Source: Turbatrix aceti (taxonomy: Eukaryota; Nematoda; Chromadorea; Rhabditida; Panagrolaimidae). Taken from it: 64,000 nt of DNA. Below the pieces are notes generated by a model that did no database searches, was not told where the DNA came from, and was given only the letters and a program-made list of their open reading frames with translations. The DNA lies in the NCBI GenBank assembly GCA_963969345.1, contig OZ017766.1, positions 11,842,001 to 11,906,000 of the forward strand, written 5' to 3'. Each line of letters starts with the position of its first letter. Within the stretch, counting starts at the first letter, position 1. Positions 35,305 to 47,655 of this stretch are shown one piece after another. A program made the position numbers and the translations under genes.

Positions 35305-37365
35305 TCAAACCCGTGTAAGGTAATACCACCAGTATATTCCTTAAAATTTTAGTTTATTACGTTTAAAACAAAATAATTAACTTACCATTAAATAATGCAA
35401 AAAATCCCGGAAATATTTTTGCAGCAACTGCGTCAATTTTATTTGATAAGTCGGTTGGTGGTCTGTTTGAACATCCGTTTTCAATGTTGAAGGCTGGTAC
35501 TGACATACTAAAAAAATTAAATAGTGAACAAACTTAGTCAATGAAAACTCACTCGACAGAGTCTTCCGGGATAAAGCTTTGCCTTCGCTTTTGTGCATCC
35601 ACTACCGATCCGTATTTTTTTGCATTTCCAATGTTTCCATTTCCAATCACCGTCTTTGATTTTCCGAATATAGGTGACGTAGCAAAAGATGCAATTGGAA
35701 GGTTAACCTGTTTTCGACAAGCGTCAAAGCTTGATCTACCATTTTTCTGGCCGATAAGTGTGCTGCTCATGAGCACTCGACTTTCGTTGATTGCAAAAAG
35801 TGGACTGGTAAGGCCTTCAGGGATTGCGTTGCTTCCATTTCTAACCTTGCTTCTAGCATGTTTTTTCTTTGAAGCTGCCAGTCTGCGACGTGCTTCAGTC
35901 ATTTTTTCAACGAATCCGACAACTGCAAGCTCGATTAGAGAAAGAAAGATGAAAGCAACACAAATGAAAAACCACAAGTCGCAGGCTTTGACGAATGACA
36001 CACGGGGTAGATTTTTCACCACGTTGCCAAACTGAAAAAAATATTTTGTCTTCATAAAAAAATAGTTGATTAAAATTACTGCGCAAAAAATAAAAAAAAA
36101 TTATAAAGAAAAGTTTGAATATAAAAACCACAATTAAATTTTGTAAACAAAAGTTTATAAATTACCGAAAACAACAGCGCCATGAGCGATGATACGCCAA
36201 GCGTTATGCGAGCCGGTAATGCGCCTGAAGGAATCCAGAATGCAATCTGAAAATATTGAACAAATCTGTGACGTAAATTGCAACCAAAAACCACTCACCC
36301 AGCTAATAAAAACCGAAAGATAACCCGGAAGATACAACTGGAGTACGTAGTAACCGTAAAGTCGCCGAAATTTAAACGTAACCTTCAATTGATCCCACAT
36401 TCCTGCGGTATACTCCTGTGTTGTGTGCTCCCAGGAGTGATTGTAATAAAGAAAATCGGGTAATCTAAAGTCTTCAGCCGGAGGCAATGTTACGGGCATC
36501 CAAGGCTGCCAGACGAGTTGGACTTCCGCAATATTGTACGAATACGATTCAAATATCAGTGTACATTCCTGCAATAGAAAAATTGAATGGCAAAAACATA
36601 TACATATGCATGGCATTTTTTTTTTTTTTTGTTGCGTAAGAAAAAAGTTATTTTTAATAAACAACTTCTGCAAAAAGAAAATAACGGTTGACTGATGAAT
36701 GAATAAAATTAATACATATTTTTAACTACTGACCTGTGAATCGACGGGAAAGTTGGAAAGCTGGAAAAAACATGGTCCGGATACCCGAACTCGGTAGTTT
36801 AACCAAGTTGTACCTAAAAACAAAATGAAAAGTATAAAAACAATTTGTGCTTTAATGTTTATTTACCGTTGGGATATATAATTAACAAAACGTTAGAAGC
36901 TGGTGACTTGTGAACTTGAGTAGACTTGCTGTTCACAAAGCACACATTTGGTGTCCATAATTTGTCAGCAACCGAGCTATCTAATGAGAGGTTGGTCTTG
37001 CAACTGACGTTGTGGTAGTCGAGCCTCGTATCCTGCCAAACCTGGCTAAACCACAAATCCGCAGTAAAGGAATTTGTGATTTCAGATATTGATGATATAT
37101 CCTGTATTGTCAGCTCCACAGATACAACTACGGATTCATTAGATGGGACAACGGTTTTATCGTAATCATTTAGGATATCTGCCAGTAAGGACTTTCGGTG
37201 ATTGCTGTTGTACACGCATTCCGCAGCTTCTGGCAAGATAACACCTTCGTCCAGGAGAGGTCGCTCCGGGACGCCGCCTGTTGAAGGAATCTGTGGATGG
37301 ATGCTCGATACCACAAAGTTTGTCTTCTGCATAAGAGCCAGCATAAGAAGAAGGTCATGCAGCAT
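35305..37365 (-). CDS. Cys-loop ligand-gated anion channel subunit
   Basis: Subunit of a pentameric neurotransmitter receptor. Seven exons, 37365-36867, 36813-36734, 36568-36299, 36246-36166, 36031-35553, 35507-35386 and 35339-35305, join to 521 residues. There is an N-terminal signal-like segment ([12 protein letters not shown]). The extracellular domain has [12 protein letters not shown] and the Cys-loop C181-C195 with exactly 13 residues between (FPVD inside). TM1 is around 264-287. The pre-M2 motif PAR at 294-296 is typical of chloride-selective members. M2-M3 reads [18 protein letters not shown]...[15 protein letters not shown]. After a long basic cytoplasmic loop comes TM4 ([20 protein letters not shown]). 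The ligand cannot be told from sequence; GABA/glycine-like or nematode ggr/lgc classes fit. The final 35-nt exon uses a TTTTAAG acceptor and is the least certain part. Confidence 0.92.
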
Positions 37366-40300
37366 GCCGACTTCTGGATTCAGTATTTACATCAACATTT
37401 ATTGCCTAACAACTCTAAAAAAAACATTCTTGGTACATGCACTTTCTAAGTGAACCCACACGCAAAGGAACTACTTCTAAATTTTAATAACTTCGTAGTG
37501 CCAGAAAAAATAAGGAACCCAAAATATAAGTTTTATTCAGCTACGAAAAAGTACATTTTGGGTGCCAAGTAATTAAATAAAACAGGGGTGCAAATTTACG
37601 TATTTATTACGACCCGACCATAAAGTAATACCACAAAACACAAGATTCATCACCAATGTGAATGCTGGTGGTAAAATAAAAGAAATTTGACATATTTTAT
37701 GCAGATTGCACAAAAACAAAGAACCAGAAAAAACCCAAAAAAACACAAAAAAATTTAAATTTTTTTGTGGTCAAAAAAGAAAAAAGCATAGTATAATATA
37801 TATTGAAAAAAATATTTTTTTTTGTAATATTTCCATAATATATAGTTGCATAAAAAATTTTTCTTATTTTCACCTCAAAATAGCACTTTACAATGAAAAA
37901 CGTACGTAAATAACAATTTTCTTCCGGTTAAAAATAAGCAGTTTTTTCTCTAGACAAAAAAAACACCCTGACAAAGCCGCGAAGGAAGAGCCGACAAGTG
38001 ATTAACATTGAAATATTCCCTGAATAACACATCACCACGCTCATATTCCGTATGACAAGCATCACTTTTTGTTCTGCAGAACAAAGATTCTAACAAATGT
38101 CTACGTAAAACATAACATATATGTGCTTTGTGCCGCATGCGACGACGTTTTATAGCATGACAAATTTTTGTCACCCAAATCGTCCTTGGTACATACATGA
38201 TTGACAAACGTGTAAGGTTGCAAAGTGTCGTGAGATACCGTGAAAAAAAAAACTAAGATAAAATCAATTATTTTGAAACTTGACAAAGTATCATAGCTTC
38301 AAAAAATTTAATTGTTTCTTTTCAATAGTTACTCAATGAAAATTTTAACGGGTTACCAAAAACAATGAAATTTACAAATTGAATTCTTTGAACTTTGGAC
38401 AAGGTTAGCGATGCCATGCGGTACCCTAGCCGAAAAGTATGTAGTTACAAAAAAAATACATAGCTCACATGAAGTTCTGCAAAAGTTTTAAAAAACAAAT
38501 AGACAACGACCCAAAAAAATACGCATCGGTCATTAGACAGACACAGAAGGCATTGTTCTTTGTTGATGAAAATGCACCAATTTGAAGAACAAACGGAATG
38601 CAAATGCCTGAGACGTGACAAGAAAGTTCGTTGATACTGCTCGGGTATTCAACAGGCATAAGTTTGGGTAGAAGATACATTAACACTTTTGATGTCATCA
38701 CGAATTCAAATAACGTTAAAAGTTTTGTTTTTAACAGTATAAACGGTATTGCTGCGAATGTTTTTTTAATGAAATAACAATTATTATTGTTTTACACAAA
38801 AAAAATGTTTATGAAAACCGAAAATGCCTGCATTCGAAAAAAAAACTATTTTTTTTTGTACAAAACAGTCAGTTTCCAATAAGCATTAAAAATTTTGATA
38901 TTAAGGTATCAAAAGATAATAGCTGTCATTTAAAAATCGTCATTAAGTAAAACCGCTTTCCTTTTAGACGCTGTGATTCTTTAACAATTGTCTTAAGATG
39001 CAATAGCATCTTATAAGAAAGCGTTGGAAAATAGATAATAAACAGTTTTGGCACATTACAAAAAAACAAACATTGAGAACGGTCATTGCAATCGCTCTGA
39101 CAATGCTTCGACAATGCTTCGTCGACTCATGTCAGAATTTTTCTTTACAAGCTTATTTCAGACCTACTACAAAATAGCGATTTTTCTGACAAATAAAATC
39201 AATTTTAAATTTAAATTTGTATTAATTTAGTCCAGTAGCACGAAACAAGTGAATTGACCGAGACTCAACAATGCGCATGATAGAACAATGGTTAATTAAA
39301 TCAAACATATGTATGTATAAGAAAAGGAAAACAACAACAGCCATGGCATGTTAATGAAGAGGGCAAAACAAGCAAGCAAGTCAACCCAGAGTTTTGGTTT
39401 AATGATTAACCGATTTTCAATGATCAAACTTTTATTTTGTAAAAAAAATACTAAGCACATGTGTAGTTAAGAAATTAAGAAAAAAATGACGACAACTTAG
39501 CTTACAAGCTTGTTCATCCTCAAGGCTGTATACGCCTTTGCGTGTATGTGACATGCATGCTAATTTGAAAACAATTACGTAATCAAGAGAAAACAAATGC
39601 ATTGTTTCATGAACTTTTCTTTTATTTCCAGAGGAACACCCGTTTTTCTTCCCCTTTGGGAGCCCTGATTAAGTCGAAAAAAAGAGCGTCATGGCAAAGT
39701 TGTACCAGCCCAATCTTTTCCGAAAAAACACTTAACCATGATGCACACAGAAGTGGTGTTAGTGGTGGGAGTGCCGTGTCGGATTGTATAACACAATAAC
39801 TCAACTCGCAGTCATCGAACTGGACTAAAAAGGAAATACCCGAGGGAAAAGAGGAAGAAAACGTGGATGGCGTGCAATACGAAACAGACAGCTGGGCTTA
39901 ATTATTGCGTAAATCTGTCGTAGAATTAGGCACCCAAATTTTTAAAACGTTACGGGGAGCAAAATATGCAGTCTGTGCCAACCCAAAAAACATGCTCGTT
40001 TCTAACTTTTGATTTTTTTGTTGATTTTTTCAGTAAACAAAAAAAATTGTTGAAAACACACAAAGAAATAACACGGAAACAATTTTTTTTAAAGAAAATC
40101 AATTTAGATTGATAACGATGTTTCATTTCCTGGATTTTTGCTACACACACAAAATAATGCATTAAGAAACAGAAAAAAGAAACCGGAACCAAAGATAAGA
40201 ATCTCGTTCAGAAAAAGAACATCCTTTTTTTGTAAAAAAGGAACGGGTAATTACAATTACGCCTTCGCAATATTTGCCCGTGTCGGGTTTTTAACGTATA

Positions 40301-40820
40301 ATTTTGTTGAAGTTTTTTAAAGCAAAATTGCAATAAAAATTTCCAAAATAGCCTGATAATACTTAGGACGACATAATGTTATTCAAGAACAAACCAAGCA
40401 CTTTTGTTTTTTTCTTATATTTATTTTCTTAATGAGACGAAAAAGCCGGACCTGTAAGTCTTGCTTGTTTTATTTTATTTTTCATTCGGGAACTAATTTC
40501 TAACCACTGAAACATTCTTTCTTTTCAGACAAAGAAAAATGCCACATCTGTTCAAACAATAAAAAAATAATTTAAGGGATATAGAAAATGATGTGGATAG
40601 CTACTAAAACAAAATTATTTTATTTAAAAATGTCATTAGCTAGGAAACGTCACTTACTATGAGTTCAAAAACGATTAACATAAGAAATCAAAATTTGACT
40701 TTTTTTCATTTTTTGAAGTTGTGTTGATTTACAAAGTATACCGTCACAAATTATATATTTGGAACATGGAATTGCATTGTGATATTGTATGTAATGTGGT
40801 GCTAACTATTGAGAAGGACA
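37366..40820. other. Upstream of the channel gene, no gene recognised
   Basis: AT-rich sequence with frequent homopolymer A runs. Open frames at 38465-38701, 39602-39799 and 39950-40192 have no motif or splice support. Confidence 0.5.
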
Positions 40821-40821
40821 G

Positions 40822-40908
<87 letters not shown>

Positions 40909-40913
40909 ACAAA

Positions 40914-40980
<67 letters not shown>

Positions 40981-41047
40981 AGAAATAAATAAAGAAATGA
41001 ATAAAGAAATAAAGAAATAAAGGAATAAAGAAATAAAGAAATAAATA
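40821..41047. repeat. Microsatellite (AAAT)n
   Basis: Nearly uninterrupted AAAT repeats for about 160 bp, then a degenerate AAATAAAG zone to 41047. It begins after GAGAAGGACAGTAAATAAAT, whose lead-in resembles retroposon 3' ends elsewhere in the window. The Leu-Phe-Ile-Tyr-rich open frames through it are translation artefacts. Confidence 0.97.
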
Positions 41048-42760
41048 ATTCGGAAAGTATGTATTTCCGACAACAAAACACACTTCAGATAAAACATTGA
41101 TGTGGCTCATGATTAAAAACATGTAATTCTGTAATTCTGAAATTAGGATTCTGTAAAAAAATGAACAAAGCGGTAGATGTTATCATTAGAAAGAATGCAA
41201 GATTTGTTAAAACGAAAAGGTCAAAACGGGGAAAACATTTTGGAAAGAGTGCTTTGGTTTGAAAGCATTTTTTCAAAAGTTTAAAAACCAGAGAAACATT
41301 TTTTTACCGTTATTGCATAAATATAACTGTTAGAACATAAAATTGAAGCTGCATACCAGTAGGGATGTATAAACAAAAATGAGCTGATATATTACTCACA
41401 CGTCTTGTTCCTATTTCTTTTAACATATTTCGATGTTCTGTTCTTTTTGACTAAATAACAGATCAAAATTGTGCTAATTTTAGGACAACCTTAGGCAATC
41501 TGGGCAATGCAAATTTCAATGGCAACGAAAGAAGAACAAGTAGAATCAAAAATTTTTTCGGCGAGCTGTTTTTTTAATAAGAGCTTCTTTTTTTAGTCGA
41601 CGAAAAACCGTTTTTTTTACGATTACAACAGACAAGAATCAAACAATCCGTACTTTGTTTTAAGCAGAAGGTTAGATATATCAATATTGTACTTCAACGA
41701 GAAGATTCAGGACAAAAATCAAGCGGACATAGCGGTATTGTGTTTGAGAAAAAGGCTGAATTAATTTGAGCACATTTTCAAAAAATGAATTCAATTTGAC
41801 AATTAATTATAAACTGACAATATTTTCAGATTTTGAGGCAGCTAGGGAACAGTTAGGGAACTTGAGAGAACATTTACTTGCAATTTAGAGGCAAGACAGT
41901 TTATAAAAAATTATGGACAAAGCAGGTATTTTGTTGGGGGATATTTTTTCCGTTTTTTTTTAGTTGGCAGTTCATAAATCATTCATTCTGGCGCCCCCAA
42001 GAAGCGTTCTTTTGGGTCTAGTATCTAATAAGTAAAGAAAAAACACTACGTAAAAAACGTTGAAAACGAAGTATTGCAAGACACGCTGTAGTAATAAAGC
42101 ATAACATTTGTCAAGTTTATTTCATTCAGCTGGAAGTGTAAATTCTTGGAACACAGAAAATTGATACAACTCGTATTTTTGTACTTTGCTCATCCTTTTT
42201 TAATTTTTTTTTTAATCTTGATGCTAAAAAAAGAAACCGAGCTAAGTATGGTATGGCACGCCATCAAACTGAATACAAAAAAATAAACAATTATTTTGTA
42301 ATATATTAAAAATAACATAAAATATACAAACAACTGCAAATCAAAAATTCGAATCAAAATTTATTCAAATACAAAAATACAATGTAAATACATTCCTCCA
42401 TGACAACAAACATGTGAGAGGGCAACGAGCAATGCTTCAAATCCATGCAAAAATGTAAAATGCACATATTTTTGAAAATGTATTTTGGCATACACACATT
42501 CACTCATAGTGCAGGTATGCACATAGAAAATAATAATACTCCTTGTAGCCGACATCATTTTTAACGTTACCTGCAAAAAAGGTTGACAAGTAAGGAAAAC
42601 AGATTTCTCTTGCCTTGCTTCTTTTGAAAGAAAATTATACCATACTTAGCCTGAAGTAGTTTGTTTAAGAGAGATGCTCATAGATATTAGAATTTAAAAA
42701 AAAAAGGATTGAATGTGAAAAAAATAAAGTTCTTCAGAAAAACACATTCGGACTAGACAG
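41048..42760. other. Intergenic, no gene recognised
   Basis: AT-rich. Nothing supported as a gene; the open frame at 42361-42576 has no motif. Confidence 0.5.
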
Positions 42761-42764
42761 TTAA

Positions 42765-43282
42765 GACGCGCTCTGTGAGCCGATTTAGGAACAAGGTGAA
42801 AGGCGCGACCCCGTGTTTTTACAACCCCCAAATATTTTGTGCCGAAGTTGTAGGCTACCGAGGGGGGGGGGGTACAGAAAACAATATAAAAAAAATTCCA
42901 GAAGCCGGATTATGGAGCTATGGCTTCTGAAGGATTCCGACGTCAATTTTCAACAACATGTTTCAAAAAAATCTGCTTTTTGGATTACACGTTTCAAAAA
43001 ATCTGCTTTTTGGATCACAGGAGTATCTTGGCACGAGAAATCGATTGCGGTACTCAGATTTTTTTTAAAACTTCTGATTTTTTTGGAATTATCGATTTTT
43101 GCAATTTTCTGGGTTTTTACCGGCACTTTTTGTCTGTAGCTTCCGTATTTCTACCAGGAACACGGCGAGGTTAGTTGCATCTTAAAGTCCATTCGTTTCT
43201 GAATCAGTGAGAAAAAATTCAGAAAAAAAGTGGTGATTATTCGATTTAGTCGTCGGTACTAAATCGGCTCACAGAGTGCGTC
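42765..43282. mobile_element. TTAA element A
   Basis: A 518-bp element between TTAA at 42761-42764 and 43283-43286. Terminal repeats of 24 bp start GACGCGCTCTGTGAGCCG and match the right end with one mismatch. The inside is not palindromic, unlike its neighbours, but shares with them the GGTACTCAGATTTTTT motif and a CTTCTG...ATTCCGACGTCAATTTT segment. No transposase frame. TTAA targets recall piggyBac-type integration and the palindromic TTAA repeats of nematodes; assignment to a superfamily is inference. Confidence 0.9.
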
Positions 43283-43286
43283 TTAA

Positions 43287-44835
43287 GAGGTACTCTGTGA
43301 GCTTTTTTATTCGTAAGGTGAACCGTCCGACACAGAGATTTTCAACTGTCAAATGTTTTTTGCCAAAGTTGTTGGGACCCATGGGGAGGTTCAACTTTTC
43401 GGTATGTCACATTTTTCTGATGCCGGATTCTGGAGATACGGCTTCTGCATTTTTCGACGTCAAATTTTCAAATTGCTTCAAAAATTCTGATTTTTTGGTT
43501 ACGGGGGTTTCTTGCCATGAGAAATTGATAGCCGTATTCAGATTTCCCAAAAAACTGCTGACTTTTTTGATATTCTTGATTTTTGGTGTTCGCGGTCACT
43601 TTTTTGGCTGCAGCATCCGTATTTTTGCCGATCGGAAGGTAATGATTCCCCCATATTAAAGCCCATTCTTTTCTCTATCACTGGAGCTAACTCAAAAAAA
43701 TAATGGAGGTTGCCAAAATTGTGAACGGGGGCCGTGTTTAGCTTCAACTTGATGGAAAAAGAGGGAAAAACGCATGCAAAAACATCCCTGTTCACTGCTT
43801 TTCGTGTGCGCAACGTGCGAGAGCGCGTCGTGCTGCAGCGCACGCCCGTCGCCAGCTTCATTTTTGCTTTTTTCCAGTGCTGTCGGGTACCCGAAAATGT
43901 CGGGTACCCGACCCGAAGACCTTACCCGGACCCGAAAATTTCGGGTACCCGACCCGGACCCGGATCCGGATCCGAAACTTTCGGGTACCCGACCCGGACC
44001 CGGATCCGGATCCGAAACTTTCGGGTACCCGACCCGAAAACCCGAAATTTTTGCTTCCGGAACATATGCCTTGGCCGATGTATGTCAAATCTAGTTGAGC
44101 CACTCAATGTCCAGACGCACTAAAGAGCTTGTCTTGCGTGAGGAGCTTCTCTTTCATTGGATTTTTGTTGTTTTTTGTAACCCGAACCCGAAATTTTCGG
44201 GTACCCGATCCGGACCCGGACCCGGACCCGAAATTTTCGGGTACCCGACCCGAAAACCCGACCCGGACCCGAAACTTTCGGGTACCCGACCCGAAATTCC
44301 GGGTATTTCGGGTCGGGTCCAAGTTCGGGTCGGGTTTCGGGTCGGGTACCCGACAGCACTGCTTTTTTCCTCCTTTTTCATCGAGTTGAAGCTAAAAATG
44401 GTCCCCGTTCACAATTTTGGCAACCTCTATTATTTTTTTGAGTTAGCTCCAGTGATAGAGAAAAGAATGGGCTTTAATATGGGGGAATCATTACCTTCCG
44501 ATCGGCAAAAATACGGATGCTGCAGCCAAAAAAGTGACCGCGAACACCAAAAATCAAGAATATCAAAAAAGTCAGCAGTTTTTTGGGAAATCTGAATACG
44601 GCTATCAATTTCTCATGGCAAGAAACCCCCGTAACCAAAAAATCAGAATTTTTGAAGCAATTTGAAAATTTGACGTCGAAAAATGCAGAAGCCGTATCTC
44701 CAGAATCCGGCATCAGAAAAATGTGACATACCGAAAAGTTGAACCTCCCCATGGGTCCCAACAACTTTGGCAAAAAACATTTGACAGTTGAAAATCTCTG
44801 TGTCGCCGGAAATAAATCTGCTCACAGAGTACCTC
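43287..44835. mobile_element. TTAA element B, long palindrome
   Basis: A 1549-bp element between TTAA 43283-43286 (shared with element A) and 44836-44839 (shared with element C). Perfect terminal repeat GAGGTACTCTGTGAGC / GCTCACAGAGTACCTC. Arms of roughly 480 bp are almost identical inverted copies (for example GGGACCCATGGGGAGGTTCA at 43376 mirrored near 44740-44760). The central part holds a separate hAT-like insertion. The matching open frames read off the two arms are the same sequence in both orientations and are not genes. Confidence 0.95.
43875..44361. mobile_element. Nested hAT-type element with GGGTACCCGACCC arrays
   Basis: A 487-bp element inside element B. Ends CAGTGCTGTCGGGTACCCGA and TCGGGTACCCGACAGCACTG are perfect inverted repeats with CAGTG hAT termini, flanked by the exact 8-bp duplication CTTTTTTC (43867-43874 and 44362-44369). 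Both inner flanks are arrays of CGGGTACCCGACCCGGACCC units with GGATCCGGATCC variants. The middle (about 44040-44175) is unique AT-richer DNA. No transposase. Open frames rich in DPDPKLSGTRPG are translations of the array. Confidence 0.94.
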
Positions 44836-44839
44836 TTAA

Positions 44840-45110
44840 CAGGCAGTCCACGACAGGATTTAGGAGCCGCGACACAGATTTTTACATGTTCAAATGTTTT
44901 GAGCCAGTTGTAACCCTCTCTTGGGAGAATCTAACATTCGATTTTTTGGATCACGGATTCTGGAGATTCGGCTTCAGAAGTGTTTTTCATAAAATAATTT
45001 CTCCTGAGCTCCATTGTTTCTAAAAAGAACCCAAAAAAATTTTACATAGGTTTCGGGGGGCGAGGAATCCATTGGTGTACTCAGATTTATCAAAAAACAT
45101 CTGTAAGTTT
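44840..45110. mobile_element. TTAA element C, left half only
   Basis: Begins CAGGCAGTCCACGACAGG right after TTAA 44836-44839. Its sequence then follows that of 2560-2840 (TCAAATGTTTTGAG, CGGATTCTGGAGATT[T/C]GGCTTCAGA, GTGTACTCAGATTT). The mirror arm and right terminus were not found before the sequence turns AT-rich at about 45110, so this is a truncated copy. Confidence 0.75.
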
Positions 45111-45858
45111 ATTTCAACATGAAGGAAACCAGACATACAAACAACAATAGGAAAAACATCACAAAAGAAGGTACTCTACATTCTCAGTTAGTTGCCATAT
45201 TGCCACGGGTGCCAAAAAAAACATTTAAATATAGAATTTTAAGCATTTTTTGAACTAGGCAGAATAAAAAGTGATGCGCAGATTTGAAACACAAGAATTT
45301 TTAGTGAACACAAAAATAACGCGATTCAATTATAAAAATACCCTATTTATTTATTTATTTCACCATTACTCAGTGGTTAGTTATCATTAGACCAATGCTA
45401 GGAGAAAAATACCTTATATAAAAATCAAATAAACAAAATAAAATTAGTCCTGATTACAAATTATGAAAAATGTAATAAAAAAAGTCCAAAGAAATATGCT
45501 GGGCCACGCATTATTAATAAATAAATGAAAAAATAAAAACATACAAGCTAATATTTAGTATATGTTTGCGTATTAATTTCATTACCTAATAACTTTTTTC
45601 TTTCCGAGTAATACAAATAATTATAACAAGAGCGAAAAACTATTAGTTCGGTGAAAACAAAAAAATGATTATGACCAAAGAAAGGACGTCATGTTACTTT
45701 TTCTAGGAGTTCATCTTTCAGGCCAGAAATGAGGAAACAAAACAATGTCTAAAAAATATGATGTTTGATAATTTTTTTTGACTAAATATTTTATTGCAAA
45801 ATTATTACACAATTTACGTAAATCAAGTTACAACAGACAAAAGCACATGAATCCAAAA
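45111..45858. other. Intergenic, holds a retroposon 3' end
   Basis: AT-rich. Bases 45347-45385 (TTTATTTATTTATTTCACCA then TTACTCAGTGGTTAGTTATC) match 32502-32545, read best as the reverse of a retroposon tail. The minus-strand AATAAA at 45795-45790 belongs to the cathepsin L locus. Confidence 0.5.
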
Positions 45859-46918
45859 TCAAACTTTAGGGATGCTGGCGTATGTTGCAATACCGCACAG
45901 GTTGCCTCGTTTGCGAGCCCAGCGAATGTATCCTCCAGCCCACTTTGTTCTCCAGCTGTTCTTGACAATCCAGTAATCCTGACCTTTTTCTCGACCATAG
46001 CCAACAACAAGCATGCCATGATTTAAGTTTGAACTCGAACAGCCACTGTCGTAAAAAAAGCCACCGTGGTAATTTCTAAACTTGCTGGCGTCAATGCTTA
46101 CAGCAACAGGCCCTTGTGTTTCTACAACCATCTCGAGAGCGTGTTCATCACCTTATGGAAGTATTGAATAGCCGCTGACTGTTGCACCGACATTTCTACC
46201 GTTAAAACGGCAGCGGTTGTTTCTGGCTTCGTAGCGGTAGGAGTTGTCAATGCCGCGGTTTTTCATAAGCAAAAACCTGGTTTCCACCATTGCAACCACC
46301 GTTTTCGCGACTGCAGTCAACTAAATTCTGTTCGCTTAGACTGATTAAGCGGCCTTTAGCACGCTTATACTGGCCTTCAATGGCTCCAGTGGCGGAAAAC
46401 GCCCAGCAGGAGCCGCATCCAAGTTGATTATTGACTCCCGTCACATATCCACGCTGTCGCCAGTCGATAGATGCAGGAGAATTGGCGTTCAGAAGAGGGG
46501 TAAAGGAGGAAGTGTTGACGTCTAGCTCCATAGAACGAAAGCCGTTGAGCCGAGCAAACAAGTGAGAGGGGAGGTCAGTTAGGTGATTTTCTGCCTGTGA
46601 CCAAGACACCTTGCCTTCAGTGTACAATTTGTTGTGTTCTGCAATTTCTATGCGAGCCTTGAGATATGCTCAGATTCTGTGGTTTCGTCTTCAAACATTT
46701 TATCTGCAAAAAAAAATTGCATTAGAATATACAAATTTTTCAAGACTTATCAAATTTGATTTTAAACTGAAGCCAGCTGGTGTATTCTTTATGAATGAGA
46801 CTTTTTCCACCGTGGTATAGTTGCCGTTTTTGAGTTGCTTTCGAAGAAAGGCATCATTGGTCGCCAATGTGCCAACAATTATCAGCCTAAAGACTAGAAG
46901 CAAGTCGAGTCGAATCAT
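45859..46918 (-). pseudogene. Cathepsin L-like cysteine protease, disrupted
   Basis: Papain-family protease remnant. The first exon starts at 46918 with a signal peptide (LDLLLVFRLIIVGTLA); an intron near 46760-46702 ends TTTTTTTTGCAG. The propeptide continues with [15 protein letters not shown]. The mature region begins [21 protein letters not shown] (oxyanion Gln and catalytic Cys), NHGMLVVGYG (catalytic His) and YWIVKNSW (catalytic Asn) are all present. The frame is broken at least three times: a shift in the propeptide before the AEHNKLY stretch (about 46640), a shift at about 46265 after GGNQVFAYE, and an in-frame TAA at about 46153 before GDEHALEMVVETQG. The usual Gly after KNSW is Arg. 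It retains an intron and a poly(A) signal, so it decayed in place rather than arriving by retroposition. Sequencing errors remain a possible alternative. Confidence 0.85.
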
Positions 46919-47655
46919 CTTAAACGGTTTACAACTCTTCTGATGATGCTACTGGTCGTCGAAGCATTTCTTTTCTATTAGATCGGCTTTATCTCACCTA
47001 TTTTGGGTGTTGTCTGTGATTTTGTAATAACCAACGTGAATCACCAACAAAAACTGAGTACCATAAATTTTTGTAACTGTACAGTCAGTTATTTTTAAGT
47101 AAAAAACAAATTTACTTGTAATTGATAAAGTTGCTATCATCGTCGCCACTGTTGCATCAATGTATTACAAAAACATACGGTTCAGTTTTGCACTTCTGAC
47201 TCATGAGTTGAAAATGTTAGTACATATGTAATTACAAAGCAGCTTCAATTGTAGACATATTTTAGAAGTGTGGTAATTTCAAAACAAGTAATGTTTTATA
47301 CAGGTGTTTTGATTGACATAAATCTGTCTACAGTGCACATTTAGGTATCCCCATGGACCCGGTCAGCCTGAGTAAAGGGCGTGTTCGTCAAGTTTGCAAA
47401 CGCAATAAATTGCAATTACAAAAACAGCATTTGCAAGCTTCTAATTTCACTTTGGCAATTGTGTTTCGTGCGCAATGTCCATCTTTCTCAGCAACATTCC
47501 TCTTGCTGCGCATTCCTCTTCTATGCTCGCATCATCTTTAGACCGATCCATTGATTTATCTGACCGTAATTTACTATTTTGGCAATACAATACAAATCTA
47601 GCTACATTTTCACACGCAACAAACTCGAAAAAAACTTGACTTTGAAAAAACGCAC
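46919..47655. other. Intergenic, no gene recognised
   Basis: Separates the cathepsin L remnant from the 3' end of the acetyl-CoA acetyltransferase gene. AT-rich; the open frame at 47353-47541 has no motif. Confidence 0.5.

Noticed and set aside
40744..41122. Long Leu/Phe/Ile/Tyr-rich membrane protein frames
   Set aside because: These are three-frame translations of an (AAAT)n microsatellite.
43774..44389. Overlapping Pro/Asp/Gly/Arg-rich frames on both strands
   Set aside because: They are translations of the GGGTACCCGACCC arrays inside the hAT element.
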